NCBI RefSeq assembly: GCF_026213295.1
Contig: NC_079428.1
Coordinates: forward strand, 8,504,039-8,568,038
Origin: Gadus chalcogrammus
Lineage: Eukaryota; Chordata; Actinopteri; Gadiformes; Gadidae
Reading direction: 5' to 3'
Length of the DNA: 64,000 bases
Shown here: in pieces, positions 25,163 to 38,096 of the stretch
Position numbering within the stretch: position 1 is the first letter of the stretch
Layout of the letters: every line of letters starts with the position of its first letter
The notes under the pieces: model-generated
What the model saw: the letters and a program-made list of their open reading frames with translations, nothing else
Databases searched by the model: none
Told to the model about the DNA's origin: nothing
Translations under genes and position numbers: made by a program

Positions 25163-26121
25163 AAACTAAAAAGCATGTTTGAGGGTGGGTAGCCACATCC
25201 TGTGAGCTACGATAGACTGGGGATTAATGTTCTGGGTAACATAAACAGTTGCTTGTTCAGACAAATGTGCAATCTAAGTTGCATCTCCACATTAAGGCTG
25301 ACATTTGCTTCGTTCAAAAGCAGGTTTGTCACAATTTTGTATTCATATTATTTGGAGTAGTTCATTCCCGTGTTTGGTGTTTCATATTGTCGAGGTTAAA
25401 TATTATTTAGCAATTATTTTAGTTTGTTTGCATTGTTTATTCTAAGTATATGCTTAAGGCTAGTTCAAGTGCTTCCATTTGAAATTATGATTATCAATAA
25501 AAAATAATATATTGTTTATCCCTAGAATCGCCCAATTTTACATTGGATGAACATGGATCTGAGATTAATAATTTACGTAAAAAATGTAAGATGTTTTGTT
25601 GAATGTTGTTTTTTCAAAAAGTGTAAATGAAGGCAACGACAAAAGTCCAGCACCTTCAGTTTCCTAAAAGTACTTTTGTTACCACCTGACTCATAAATAT
25701 TTTTTTTAAACTTTTTTATTAAACTTTTTTAATGAATCCCTTTTAAAAAGAGCCTCCTGGCAAAAACGGGCAGCAGCAGAATTCACAAGGTTTCAGAAAT
25801 ACATTAATAAATGCTCGAGATCCAAAAGAGGAAGAAGTTATCCGAACATCTGCTGCCTGCTGTCTAACATCCAAACCACCTGAGAGGCCGAGCCCATGAG
25901 ATGTGTCTGTGGGACTGTGCCACACAGACACAGTCCTTACAGAGACACCCATCACAATGATCTAAAGCTATGACTACAGAAACAATATTAGCTTGACCAA
26001 TATGAGGCACATTACAATAGTCTCAATTCAACTCAAAGAACTCTATTTTTCCATTAGGAACTTCAGATGTGGAGGAGCAGCAGGGTGTGTCCATACCCAA
26101 CTGTACATACAATGAACAAAC

Positions 26122-26217
<96 letters not shown>
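26122..26217 (+). repeat. (CA)n microsatellite
   Basis: Expanded CA array. Unit 2 has only a short CACACACAC at the homologous place (about 18136). Confidence 0.9.
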
Positions 26218-26218
<1 letters not shown>

Positions 26219-26384
26219 ATCAGCCCACACTAGACATGGCAGATAAAATAAAAAATCCTTGCTAAGCCTTGTGAATAAATAGTATTATCTCCATAGTGGA
26301 GGAGAAATAAATAAATAATTTAAAAAGATTCCAGGTATTATAACGAGAGGAGAAAGTTCAAAGAGGGGTTCAACCATTCAAAAG

Positions 26385-26793
26385 TCTTTTGGATGCCGGA
26401 GCAAAGCTTGACAGGGCTCTGTTTGTCCTTACTGTAGGTGCTCTGTATCTGTGGCCTGAGGGTAAGAGGGAATACTGGCTGTGCAGAGTGTGTGATGTCC
26501 AAGGTGATTTGTGTTGCTTTTTGCTTAGGCCTTTTGTTGTATGTGTTGAGTGATTCCTGCTGATGTCCAATTATTTTGCTGCTCAGTTTAATGATTCTGT
26601 TAAGTGGGTTCCTATGGATGTTGGACAGTGCTCCAAACCAGGAAGTGATGTTAAGGGTGATTATGGATTCAATGAAACATCTGTAGAATGCTGTCAGAAC
26701 GGATTGGTGGACCTGAAGTTTGCGAAGAAAAAAGAGACTTTGCTGGCACTCGGAGAGGATGGTATCAGTATGTGTTTTGAAGTTGAGTCTCAA
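26385..26793 (-). pseudogene. LINE reverse-transcriptase C-terminal fragment
   Basis: Minus-strand frame reads SECQQSLFFLRKLQ, SVLTAFYRCFIESIIT, SWFGALS and NRIIKLSSKIIG, the post-RT region of L2/Rex-type LINEs. Units 1 and 2 lack it. 5' truncated. Confidence 0.75.
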
Positions 26794-27971
26794 TGTTTAC
26801 AACTCAAACCACCAAGACATTTGGCACCCAAAGGAAGAAAGGCAATCATTTATATTTTATGTACCCTATATGGTTATCTTTTTTCATACAATCAGCCAAT
26901 CACAAAATCTGAGAAATCTTTTGGCATGACATTTGGCATTGAAATACTGAAAAATTAGTCTACAGGCAATGTGAAGTCGACATTGCAACATGTTGAATGC
27001 TACGGTGATAAGTGTAATGTTTTGAGTGCCTGTGTTGGACTGTTGTTCTGTCTCACAAAAACCCACGGAGCAGTTAGTCCCAATGAATTCAAACTCTTAA
27101 GCACAAGACATTTGCACTACCTCCCATAAGTAACCCAGACACGCAGATTTTGTTTTTAGATATACTTAAATATATCGTTTGTACAATTTGCCAACAACTG
27201 GCTGCTAAAAAAAAAAAAAAAAAAAAAAAAAATGAGATGAGATTTGGATTTGGATTTATATATAAAGATTTCCATTCATGTATACGATTTAGCTTCAGAT
27301 TAAGCATTTAGATTTAGGGTTTCGATTTCGATACAAGATTTGATTTAAATTTAGCATGCCGATTTAGATGTAAGATTTAATATATAATTCTAATTCTATA
27401 TGCCTGGAAAAAGTGACATGTAAATGGCAGTGTAGTTTGGAGGGGTGTTTATTACCAAAATCTGGGAAAAATTAAGCAAAATGTAGGTTAAGTGAGTCAC
27501 CCTTTTCAGCAGCAAAAGCTTACAAAAGGCACCCAATTACTACTTTACAAAGATCTAAATGGTACAAAGCAATTTGTCAGCCTCTCTTACCTTATTTCTT
27601 ACTCAGTAACCTGAAGACATTGGTTGGTTGGCGGGTTTTAGTAACTATTTGGTTCATTGTTATATATTCCCCAGAAACACTCAAGCTGTACTTTCAGTTA
27701 AAAATGGTAGCAACAAACAGGACGAGATTTTTGTGTGGTGTTATGACTGTACCACCCTGTTCATGGAAAACAGTACCTAGTAGGTAAACAAGAAACCCAC
27801 AATTCATAGGTTCCCCCATCAACCATCTGGGCCAAGTTTCAAAAAGCCTTATTTCCTCCGAAACTCATGCCACAGCTTTGGTTTCATATCTCAAGACGAC
27901 TCTCATGTTTTACATCTGTCTATCACTCTCTTATCATCTTTCTCTTTCCCTGTGTCTGTCCGTCCGTAGCC

Positions 27972-29509
27972 ATGGCGATGATCCAACAACAGGTGATGAC
28001 CAACCAGCCCAGTGTGGTGGTGACCTCGGCTTTCGAGCCGGGGAGGGAGATGTGGTCATCCGGCTTGTTCAGCTGCTGTGACGACATGGAGATATGTGGG
28101 TATCTGTTTCTATACTGACTCAATGTACCATCCCCAGTGTCTGCAGTCCACCAATAAGAAAGCTTACTCTATATCTCTCGGCCAATCGGATTATTATATT
28201 TGTGACCTGCAATAGACCTCTGAAGAATAAGTCCCACCTCCGAGGCTCCTGGTTCTGTCAATCAAATGTCAATGGGAAATAACATGGTACATTTGTCTTC
28301 GCCACCTACAGAGTTTGTTATGAACGATCATTCAAAAACACAATGTTATTTCCCATTGACATTTGACTGATGGAACCGGATCCTCGAGGCAAGACTTATT
28401 CTTCAGAGGTCTATGTGAATGGCTTGTCGACTTGACAAGCCATTAACTTGACACTTGCTTAGGGATGACTACAGGTTGACTGTGGTGGATGTCGGGCTCG
28501 AACCCAGAACCTTTGAGCTCGGAGTCAAACACCCAAAATGCGTCTATCTTGTCCCCTCGGTAATGAATAAACTGCTGAAGTGGAAGTGGCTGACCAACCC
28601 TGAAGTGGCAGGGGGAGGCTCAGTGCTTTACTCTGCTTGTCCTTCAGTTACTAACAATCAGCTCAAATATTCTCACGCTGTGCTTTGAGAATAGTGTTTT
28701 AGGGTTTTCAAACAACATCTGGTGGGTAGTTCTGATTTTAATGTAGGATTTTGACATTTAAAAGGGGAGAGGAGTCCTGGTATTGAAAAGTAATGCATGC
28801 CCGTGGGGAATGATTGATCAATCAGAATCAAGTATTCAACTGTGCTTTGACAAAATAATAATACCTGTCTCAAATGTGGCGCACCCCGGCGCAGGCTGCC
28901 TTGGGTATTGTTTCCCGTGCGCCCTGGCGTGTCAGGTCAGCGCCGACCACGGCGAGGGTCTGTGTCTCCCCCTGCTGGAGCTGTGTAGCGGCATAGTGCC
29001 AGCCGTGGCCCTGGGCCTCCGGATCTCCGTGAGAGAGCGCTACCGCATAAAGGCACGTGTGCCCCAACAATAATTACGATGCAACAACAACTCACCTGAT
29101 TTCCTTTATTTTTATCCAAAATATCACAATAACAGTCATTTTTTCTTACAACCCCTGTGGGTGGAAAAACACACTCATTCACCCTCACTCACTCACTCAC
29201 TCACTCCAACTTTCCTTAACAGATTAAATAGGGTTTTTGAAATCAAAGACAATATTAATTCATTATTAATGAATCAATAATGAGTGTGCGTCTTCTCTAT
29301 TCCCCACCGCCTCCCTCCCACTGCAGGGATCCATTTTCGACGACTGCTGTATCGTCACGTTCTGCGGCATATGCTCATACTGTCAGCTGGCACGGGAACT
29401 CAAGGAACGCCGGTGCCGTCACACACAGGTCATCTCCTCCACCACCGTGCAGGTCACCTCGAATCCTCCGGCATATTACCCTGTCCAAGGCTACGGTCCC
29501 CCACAATAA
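27972..29509 (+). CDS. PLAC8/cornifelin-family protein, tandem copy 3
   Basis: Coding exons 27972-28095, 28895-29052, 29327-29509 give 154 aa, the same length as copy 2. Motifs: SCCDDMEI-CCLGYCFPCALACQVS, SADHGEGLC, VRERYRIK, GSIFDDCC and QLARELKERR. The fourth residue of the exon-3 motif GSICDD is Phe here (TTC) instead of Cys. The first cluster gains a Cys (GYCFPC for GFWCPC). Intron 1 is GT-AG and contains a 199-bp foldback element; intron 2 uses a GC donor (AAG|GCACGT). The acceptor of exon 3 differs from copies 1 and 2 by a short insertion (CCTCCCTCCCACTGCAG). An intact frame across three exons supports function. Confidence 0.85.
28214..28412. mobile_element. 199-bp foldback MITE in intron 1 of copy 3
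   Basis: AGACCTCTGAAGAATAAGTC at the left is matched by its reverse complement at the right; AT flanks both sides. The copy-1 intron reads GCA-AT-GTGAATGG at 8988-8998, the empty site with one AT. Confidence 0.85.
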
Positions 29510-29682
29510 TAGGCAGGACCCAAGGCTTTATACTTGATAATAAGGAGTGCAATTGTATTGCTGTGGAGCTTTTTTGGGAAATGTTTGCTTAGAGCCGGTG
29601 GGGCATGACGTTATGGTTGCGGGTTTGAGCCCACCCAAGAAATGTGCCGCTCAAGGCTTTGCAAGATGGCTTGGTTAAAACG

Positions 29683-30171
<489 letters not shown>

Positions 30172-30242
30172 TGTCTGTGTGTGTCTGTGCGTGTGTTCTT
30201 TTGAAAGTATCTTGTTAAAGTTTAGAGCGTTGCCTGCATGTA

Positions 30243-30470
30243 TGATAATAAACTGTAGTTCACAAACATTATTAAAGTTTTTTGTGAAATGTTTTAGTTT
30301 TCTTTGCATGAAAAATTATCATTTAACTCCACAAACAACATATTGTAATCCAGGGGATATAACGACTGGGACCAGAAAATAATTACTTTCCTTCTATTGA
30401 AACCCATTCATATGTTTCGATGGGCTCTACCGGAAAGGGCTATGCTTGCCGATGTACGTTATAACGTCCT
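30243..30470. mobile_element. dispersed element family B, inverted partial copy
   Basis: The reverse complement matches 23655-23870, including ATTATTTTCTGGTCCCAGTC and GATAATTTTTCATGCAAAG. Confidence 0.75.
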
Positions 30471-30639
30471 TACGTATTGTAATGACCACAGGCGAGGTAG
30501 TGAGCGAAGTAAGTTGATAGCAGGTTTATTAGATTCCACAATCGGACAGACAGGCGCAGCTCAACCTGAAAACACAACAACCGGACACACCCACCCGGAA
30601 GTTAACCCCCGGAACCCCCCTCTCAAAAGGCCCGCCCTT

Positions 30640-31604
30640 TCCTCCCAAACCCTGTGACGCTACAGTATGTTGAATACGTCATTGCGTACGTAGTACACGC
30701 CAAGACGCACGCAACGTCAGCCTCACTCGACGGTGTTCGACTCCGTAGTTGTTCGGGCAGTCTTGGTAAGTTCGCATCGCTTTTAGTCCTACTTTGATTG
30801 AATTTTAAGGTGTAATTCAGATAATTTATGAAACCTGCACGGTAGGAATATTCGTCAATTCTCAAAACATAAATGAATGTGTTAAGATGGCGGAAAAAAA
30901 GCTACATTAGCTTGAGTTAGCATGGACTGATCAGGATAGCAAAGGTGCTAGCAACACATGTACCGTTAATGTGAGCGGTTCATCGTGTTCTTTACAACCG
31001 TATATGTTCTATATATATATATGAATAGATGGGGGTACATGATGTGTACATTTGAGAGCGACTTTGTGGAGCCTGTGTACTTCCCGTAGCGGGCTTCAAG
31101 GTCTACGTTTAAGTCATCCAGCTAGTTGGGTAGAACGTCGACCTGGACTTCCTCATTCTCCTGCCCGCCATTAACACACCACGACTACGGAGCTGTTTTA
31201 CATTTACATTTAGGGCATTTAGCAGACGCTTTTATCCAAAGCGACTCACATTGAGTACATTTGTTAAAAAAAGGTGCAATATATATATCTGTCGCAATAA
31301 GGACGTTCATAGAACCAAATACCAACAATCGCTAGGTTAACTGATTCCCTCTATAATACCATTATAGCTAGGATAAGAGGCCACACAATTAAGTGGCAGG
31401 ACGTACAACTTACAATAAGTGCGTACATAAAGGGCCAGGACGTACAACGTCCAACAAGTGGGAGGGGTTGATATACAGAGTCTAGTTGAACTCTGAACCG
31501 GCGAGTCTTGAGTCCTTTGCGGAAGCTGGAGAGCGACTCAAAACATAGTTTTAAACTCTATTGTTCTTGTCATGTCTTCTAGAGGTCGTCGCTGAGCCGT
31601 CACT
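30640..31604 (+). promoter_or_regulatory. rbm4-like gene 1 promoter and 5' UTR region
   Basis: CpG-containing sequence around 30680-30760 leads to a good splice donor (CTTG|GTAAGT, exon end 30765). The acceptor TTCTAG lies at 31577-31582, 22 bases before the ATG, so a non-coding first exon is likely. The intron contains a common teleost dispersed repeat with CATTTAGCAGACGCTTTTAT at about 31200-31260. Confidence 0.5.
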
Positions 31605-32822
31605 ATGGTGAAGATCTTCATTGGGAACATTGCCCAAGAGGCGGAGAAGGATGAGCTGGAGGCTCTGTTCACGCCGTACGGCCAGGTCACAGAGTGTGCC
31701 AAGTACAAGAACTACGCCTTTGTTCACATGGATGACCGGAAGTCGGCCACCAAAGCCATCCGCGAGCTGCACGGCCACAAGCTCCACGGCAGGCCCATCA
31801 ACGTGGAGCCCAGCCGGGGCAAGAACAACGGGCCCGTGAAGCTTCACATCGCCAACGTGGAGAAGGGCCACGACGACGAGCTCCGCGCGCTGTTCGAGGA
31901 GTACGGAGACGTGTCCGAGTGCGCCATCATCAAGAACTTCGCCTTTGTGCACATGCCCAACAGCGAGGAAGCGATGGACGCAATAAAGGGACTGGACAAC
32001 ACCGAGTTCCAGGGTACGTCATTGCATATTTTCATGTGTCGCGTGGTACCCACTGCTGCTGGTCTAAGCAAGCCTTTGGTTGTTAAATTCTAGCATAGAG
32101 TTGTCGGTGGTCTCTGATTGACAAAGTGTCTTCCTGCAGCCAAGCGCATCCACGTCCAGATGTCGAGGAATCGCCCACGGGGCGGAGAGGAGGAGGAGGA
32201 GTACCCTCCGCCCATGCACCGGGGAGGTTACTTCCCTCCCCGGCATTACCCGGGACCGGACCACCCCGACATGCACTACAGAGGGCGCATGCATGGGTAC
32301 CCTCCTCCCCCACCCCCGCCACCTCCTCCGCGTCGGCCCGCCTACCCGGAGCACCCGTACGGCGGCGAGCGGGACGGATACAACGTGGTCGACTACTACG
32401 AGAAGTACCGGGCAAGACCCTACGCCCCGGCGCCCTACGCCTCCGCCGCCCCGCCTTCCTACCCGGCACCCCCGTCCTACGCCCCGGCGCCCTCCTACGC
32501 CCCGGCGCCCTACATGGACAGGCGGGCGCCCCCCATCCCACCACCACCCCCCTCTGCGAGGGAGCGGCCCTACGACCCTTACGATGGTCGTTCCCTGGGC
32601 GCCCCTCCTCCACCCACTTCGGCCGCCGCCTACTACGCCAGGGACAGGAGTCCCATCCGGCGCACTCCTCTCCCCACCCCGCCGCCCCCCTCCGGCAACG
32701 GCTACTCGTACGAGAGGTCCCGGCTGTCACCGGTGCCCCGGCCCCCCATGTACGCGCTGCCCCGACCCAGGGACCCGTACGGAGCTCCGCCGCCGCCGCC
32801 GCCACGCTATGCTGGCTATTAG
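31605..32822 (+). CDS. rbm4: RBM4-type RNA-binding protein, gene 1
   Basis: Two coding exons, 31605-32013 and 32140-32822, give 363 aa. RRM1 (residues about 1-70) has RNP2 KIFIGNI and RNP1 [12 protein letters not shown]2 (about 78-145) has RNP2 KLHIANV and RNP1 IKNFAFVHM, ending [15 protein letters not shown]. This two-RRM N-terminus is diagnostic of the RBM4/Lark family, nuclear and cytoplasmic regulators of splicing and translation. The CCHC zinc knuckle of mammalian RBM4 is absent. The C-terminus is Pro/Tyr-rich with [21 protein letters not shown] and [13 protein letters not shown]. The second exon is very GC-rich. A 3' UTR intron is likely (donor at 32853, acceptor ending 33136). Fish have several rbm4 paralogues, and I cannot say which this is. 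Confidence 0.88.
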
Positions 32823-33850
32823 CATCGCTGGAAAGCAAGAGAGAGACCCAAGGTGAGTGGCGCATGACCAGGGGCGTACCGAGGTGGGGGGAACCAGGCA
32901 CGCCAGGTTGGGAAGGAGGCAATACTGCGGCCAAAACGCTTTGAATAAAACGAGCTGGGTCAGTTAAGATGATAATCTTGCGTTAAAAGAATATTCAAGC
33001 TGTTAAACCATATTAAGAAACCGTTACGTGTATTGTGATGACCATCGACATCTTGACTGAAAGTGCTAAACATGAGACTTGCGCGAGTCCTGTAGTGTAA
33101 AGCCGGCTTGACCTGTGTGGTGTGCTCTCTTTCCAGGTTTAGACTATGTCAAGATCGTCGTCTGCTGATGCACGTGGCGCTATACCCGCAACCCCCCCTT
33201 CGAACCGCCCACTGTAGTCTACGGCGGATTGCGTTGCGTTCGCCATGAGGCTTCACGGAAGCGACTATTGCGGAAGTGTCCGTAATTTTTAAACCATTCG
33301 ATGGCTTCGAATCACACGTCCTCATCCTTGGGCTGATGTTGGCGCCTTTCTTTTGATTATTATTTTGTTGTCATGTTTGTTTTACTATTCAGAATTCTAC
33401 TGTTTGCAGTTTACTGGTGAAGGTGCCTCATCTACTTAAACAAAACGTCAATCGACAAAAATAACTATTTTCTGCTTTTCGGTCATTATTTTATATAGAC
33501 TAAGAAAACTGTGACTTAATTTGTTCGTCAGTTAAATAACCGATTTGTGTGAGGCAATTTATTCGTAGGGTTTTCTGTTTGTTCTTTTTCAAAATGCTAT
33601 GAATTGTTTCTAGTCACAGGAATCATGCCGTTGTAGTGGCGTTGTAATCATAGCGCTTGTCACAGATTGTTCAACTTTAACAGTCCATATATTTGCGACG
33701 CATGACGAATCACATTTCCACTGTTGTTCTAAAATTAGAATTATTTTACTTTTGCGGACATTGAATCTTTAATACATCTAGCAACGACATGTTTGATTTT
33801 ATTTTCCTCAGACCTCTTTTCATTTTCAAGTCTTTTAAATAAACACATGT
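32823..33850 (+). other. rbm4-like gene 1 3' UTR with intron
   Basis: Donor CCCAAG|GTGAGT at 32853 lies 30 nt after the stop; acceptor TTTCCAG ends at 33136. AATAAA at 33838-33843 is a candidate polyadenylation signal. Confidence 0.6.
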
Positions 33851-36190
33851 TACCAACAAAGAATTCGGCGTTCCTACTCGCATCATTGCATCGATCATAG
33901 GTGAGGCCTTCTAGTCCAAGTTTCATTTTTTAACTATCCTTAATTTCGTAACTAAACCTTGTTTCAATTTAAGCAATTGAGCCGTAATTCCTAGCTCCGA
34001 TATGGTCGCGTGTTGCTACGACAACTGTTAATAAACAAAAAATGATGTACATGTATCAATTGTGTAATTCCCATCATGCATATTTCTCACGCATTTGCCA
34101 TTGACCTTTGCTTCCCCTTCTCACTGCACTTAACCCTTCACCCCATTGTTTGGCGCTACCTACTCTGGTATCCTCAGTGTTTGTGCTCTTTGTAGGTTAC
34201 CATACCCCTCGCCCCCTGCACAGGGGTTGACGTAACGCTATGCCAGGTGTCGGCGCTACACGGTAAGTGTCCATCAGGAGAGCCCTCTGACAGGATGAGC
34301 TGGGTAGGTACTACACCAAAATGACCATCTGTGACATCCCGCGCACATCCCGCCCTCTTGTTTAAACTGTGTCTGTACCCTGATCTCTCACCGCAGGGGA
34401 GCCGTCCTGGGAAGGCAGCGGTGGCTTGCGGCCAGCTGAACTGTATTGGCTGAGCGCCAGTCAGGCCCAGCGCTGATGGGAATCTACGTGTAGGCTTCAA
34501 AGGTGATTTCAGTGGCTTGCCCAATAGGAAGAGTCCCTATTTTCCGAACTATGATGGATCACTCTAAACACAAAGAATATGGAAAATATTAACTGGGAGG
34601 ATTTGCCATCTTCTGGGTAGGTCACCAAGTACTAAGGAAGTGTGGGTAAGACCTTGCTTGAAAAGAAAAGGCCTTTACTCTATGAAAGGGTAAAAGCCTT
34701 TGTGAAATCCGGAGGATGGCAAGATTGAAGAACTCGGGGCTTAAATCTTTAAGCCCCGAATGATCTAACTGGTGCCTGTTGGTTGAAGCCAGCTGCCTTA
34801 AAATGTGGATGTTTTTTTAATTTTTGTTTAATGTATACAAAGATCTGGCTTCAAATTGTGTCATTTGAGATCCCATGTAATGCTCTTTACAGTTTTTGTC
34901 AAAAAATGTCGTAATTTCTTCAACTGCAGGCAGCCGATACGGTCTTACTCCATGGAAAGGATGTGAGGCTGACGGATCAGAACCACTACATCAAAAACCA
35001 GTGTAGATCAGTGATGCAGTCATGAAACTGAAACCAAACCAAGTCGTCATCCCCCCCAGCCCACCCATAATGAATGCAGATGAAAAGGCACAGATGCTGA
35101 TCATGGTGGGTGTCTGTTCTGTCTGGGAAAATTTACACATCACCACACCCGATGAATAAAAGCACGTAATAAACATGTTTTTATGATTAGACCTAAAACA
35201 CGTTGTTTTTTTTGGCCACAACTCTACTTACCAGCTCAAAAAAGGAATTGCTCTGTTAGATGTATGTTTCTGAGCCTGCCTGGGAGGGGGTGAAGAATTG
35301 TGGGGTGTCCAGATTACACAGGCCGTTTGCGGAGACGGCCCGAGTGGATGTCTCAGGTTCACTAATTGGGGGCAGACGGGCCACTGTGACTGCCTGCTGC
35401 CTCTCATCCATGTCTGCCCCTGTGCAGACATGGTGCTGTGCTGAGTACCAGTCTTCAGGCTACTCGGATAAAAGAGGCGCTGCTGGGCCCCCGGTCATGT
35501 CCTCAACTCAAGGAACGTGAAACTGGCCCCTCACTCGACCTCCATGCTGAGGCCCAGCCCAGTGACGATGCACATGAGAGGTCTGTCATATCTTGTAGAA
35601 GGAACAACCCAAATGATCTCTTGACCCGAAACTTCTGTGGTGCACGTGGCAGAGTAACATGTGATAACATATCGTTGTATTAAAAAAAAAAAGATAAAGC
35701 ATTTATTCTGATCCAGACCTTGCCTTGGTGTCAATTTTTTTCTAATCACTAACTAAAAAAACTGCACGGAAATCAAAGGGATCAATGTAGGTCACTGGAA
35801 AATAACCTCTCCTTTTCACTTACCGAGGGCAACGGTCAGGTATTACCAACACCATTGAGAGTTGGCTTTTCCATATTCGATTGTAAGGTATCGCAGGAAG
35901 ATAAAGGTTATGACTAGATATCTACTTTGACAGCACTTTCCCACAAGACAAGTAAGCACTCAAACTCATCTGCTCATGATTTAGTTTTAGCATTGTTCCT
36001 TCGACAGAATAATATCAGGTCAATACAGACTAAAGCTAAAGGCCATGTGAGGTTAACGTTTGAAATGATTAAACTACTTAACTTTACGGTTCAAATCAAC
36101 ATTTATTCTGAGGTCAAAAAAAGTGCCACAAGTCATGCTTGACAAACGGAGGGTTTACTACAACCAGATACATGTGTCCGACGCTCAAAC
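33851..36190. other. intergenic, no gene seen
   Basis: Mixed-composition sequence with short open frames only. I recognise no domain, RNA gene or repeat family here. Confidence 0.45.
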
Positions 36191-37026
36191 ATTTCTTTCA
36201 CTTCCTCTACATGGTGTGCGGAGAACAACCTCATCCTCAACACCTCAAAGAACAAAGAGCTGATCGTTGATTATAGGAGGAATAAGCCGGACATTCAGCC
36301 CATCTATATGAACGGGGAGAGCGGGCAGAGAGTCTCGGACCTCAGGTTCCTGGGCATGCACATTCAGCAGGACCTGACCTGGATAATAAACACCAAGGCC
36401 CTTATGAAAAAGGCCCAACAGAAACTATTTCCTAAGGATCCTCAGGAAGAACAATCTTCCGGAGAAAATGCTGATGTCCTTTTATCGCTGCACCATTGAG
36501 ACTGTCCTAAGCTACAGCATCTTGCTGTGGTTTGCCAGTTGCACTGCAGCTGAGAGGAAAGCGCTCCAGAGGGTCATAAAAACGGCACAAGAAGTCATTG
36601 GATGTCCTCTTCTCTCTCTTGAGGATGTCTACAATAGACACTGCCTCAGGAGAGCTCATAGCACCCTGAGACACTCATCCCACCCAGGCCATAACCGGTT
36701 TGAACCGTTGCCCTCTTGGAGGCGCTTCAGGGCAATCAGATCAAAAACAAATAGGCTTAAAAACAGTTTCCACCCCAGAGCTGTTATTTCTCTAAATAAT
36801 CCAGAATTATAAATTATTGCATTATCATACCAATCTGACCTTTAAAATTGGCTGACATTTTAAAATATATAGATTTGTTCTATATATTTATAGAGTTCTA
36901 AAAAAAATAACCCTTTTCTCAGTTAGTTTTTGTTTTAAAAAGCACTTATTTTGAGAGCCTCTACCCCAATTTCGTTGCACTTAGTGCAATGACAATAAAG
37001 AGATTCTGATTCTGATTCTGATTCTT
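36190..37026 (+). pseudogene. L2-type LINE, 3' fragment
   Basis: Shifting plus-strand frames read ENNLILNTSKNKELIVD, RRNKPDI, LRFLGMHIQQDLTW, MSFYRCTIETVLSYSI and CLRRAHSTLRHSSHPGH. These are the RT thumb and post-RT motifs of L2 elements. A 3' UTR follows with TTCGTTGCACTT, an AATAAA and a terminal (GATTCT)n run at 37004-37024, as in L2. There are several frameshifts and it is 5' truncated. Confidence 0.85.
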
Positions 37027-38090
37027 CACATTCCGACTGGTGTGTGAATAAAAAGGAAGCCTTCCCTTCGACGGAATGTGAACAATATAGACTATTTTGA
37101 GGCAATAACCTACTGGTATCTGCATCAAGTAAGACATCAATGGCCAAACCAGAGACTATTTGAAGACATACAGCAACCCATTCACAGGTTCCATGCTTGA
37201 GCTTCTGTTACGGCTATTACAAGGCTCTGTAAGTATGGGTAGATCCTCAACTCATGTTTGCCGAAACTCCTGCCGGCACATATAGCATATAGCAAAAGGA
37301 CAAAAAGGAGTGTATGGGTTCAAGACTTAGCTTTGTTATGTTAAGTTGGGAGTGATTCCCTGTAAAACGCGATTGTTATGGCTACTAACCTCGCTCGAGT
37401 GGGAGTGACCTGCTTTCTGACGCCTGACCACGCCCCTCGCGCCTGCTTCTATGAAACCCAAATGGGTCAGTGTTTCATGCACTCAGATCACATTTTTGTA
37501 TCTCCCTAGGCGGAAGTTTTCCTGCTAAAACCTGGGTGTTACTTACTCTCATTCCTATGCATTTTTTCTTAATCTTAATCATTGCTTGATTGAGGATCCC
37601 TTGATTGAGCTGAAGCAGACTGGTACAAGCAAGTAAAGCTTCTCTTTAAAACTTGAGTTTCTGATTTGAAATGCTTTGTGTAATTTGAGTACCCTAGCTC
37701 GAATAAAGACACTGTCCGTTAACGACTTCCTAAAAAAAACCCGTTCCTCAGAATGTGACAGTGAATACTTAACCCTTGTTCGCTTTGTCATTGATTCAAA
37801 AATAGACCAACAGCTTAATGTTTTTTCAATCATTTAATAGCAAACAATGATTTTTTTCTATAAAGATTGATTAAATAAACAGTACAAGTTAAGTCAATAA
37901 TAAAATCTCTCAAATCAGTCTCATTGACTAAATATTTAACCATCATTTTGCAATAAATGTTGGATTTGACGTGGCACACAAAGTTATAAAAATAGTTCGA
38001 AAATACATGTAATGAAATGTGCGGCCACAAATGTCCACACAATCATCCATCATCCCAGGGTGATCGGTAAAGAAGAACAGCATCAGAGCT
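37027..38090. other. intergenic, no gene seen
   Basis: AT-rich sequence between the LINE tail and tifa; probably includes the tifa 3' UTR at its right edge. No clear minus-strand polyadenylation signal was found close to the stop. Confidence 0.45.
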
Positions 38091-38096
38091 TCTTGA

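Noticed and set aside
32083..32934. 283-residue minus-strand open frame opposite rbm4-like gene 1 (and 41478-42212 opposite gene 2)
   Set aside because: GC-rich antisense shadows of real exons; low-complexity, not shared between the two loci as protein.
35228..35683. Open frames on both strands in the intergenic region after rbm4-like gene 1
   Set aside because: No recognisable domain, splice context or repeat partner in the window.
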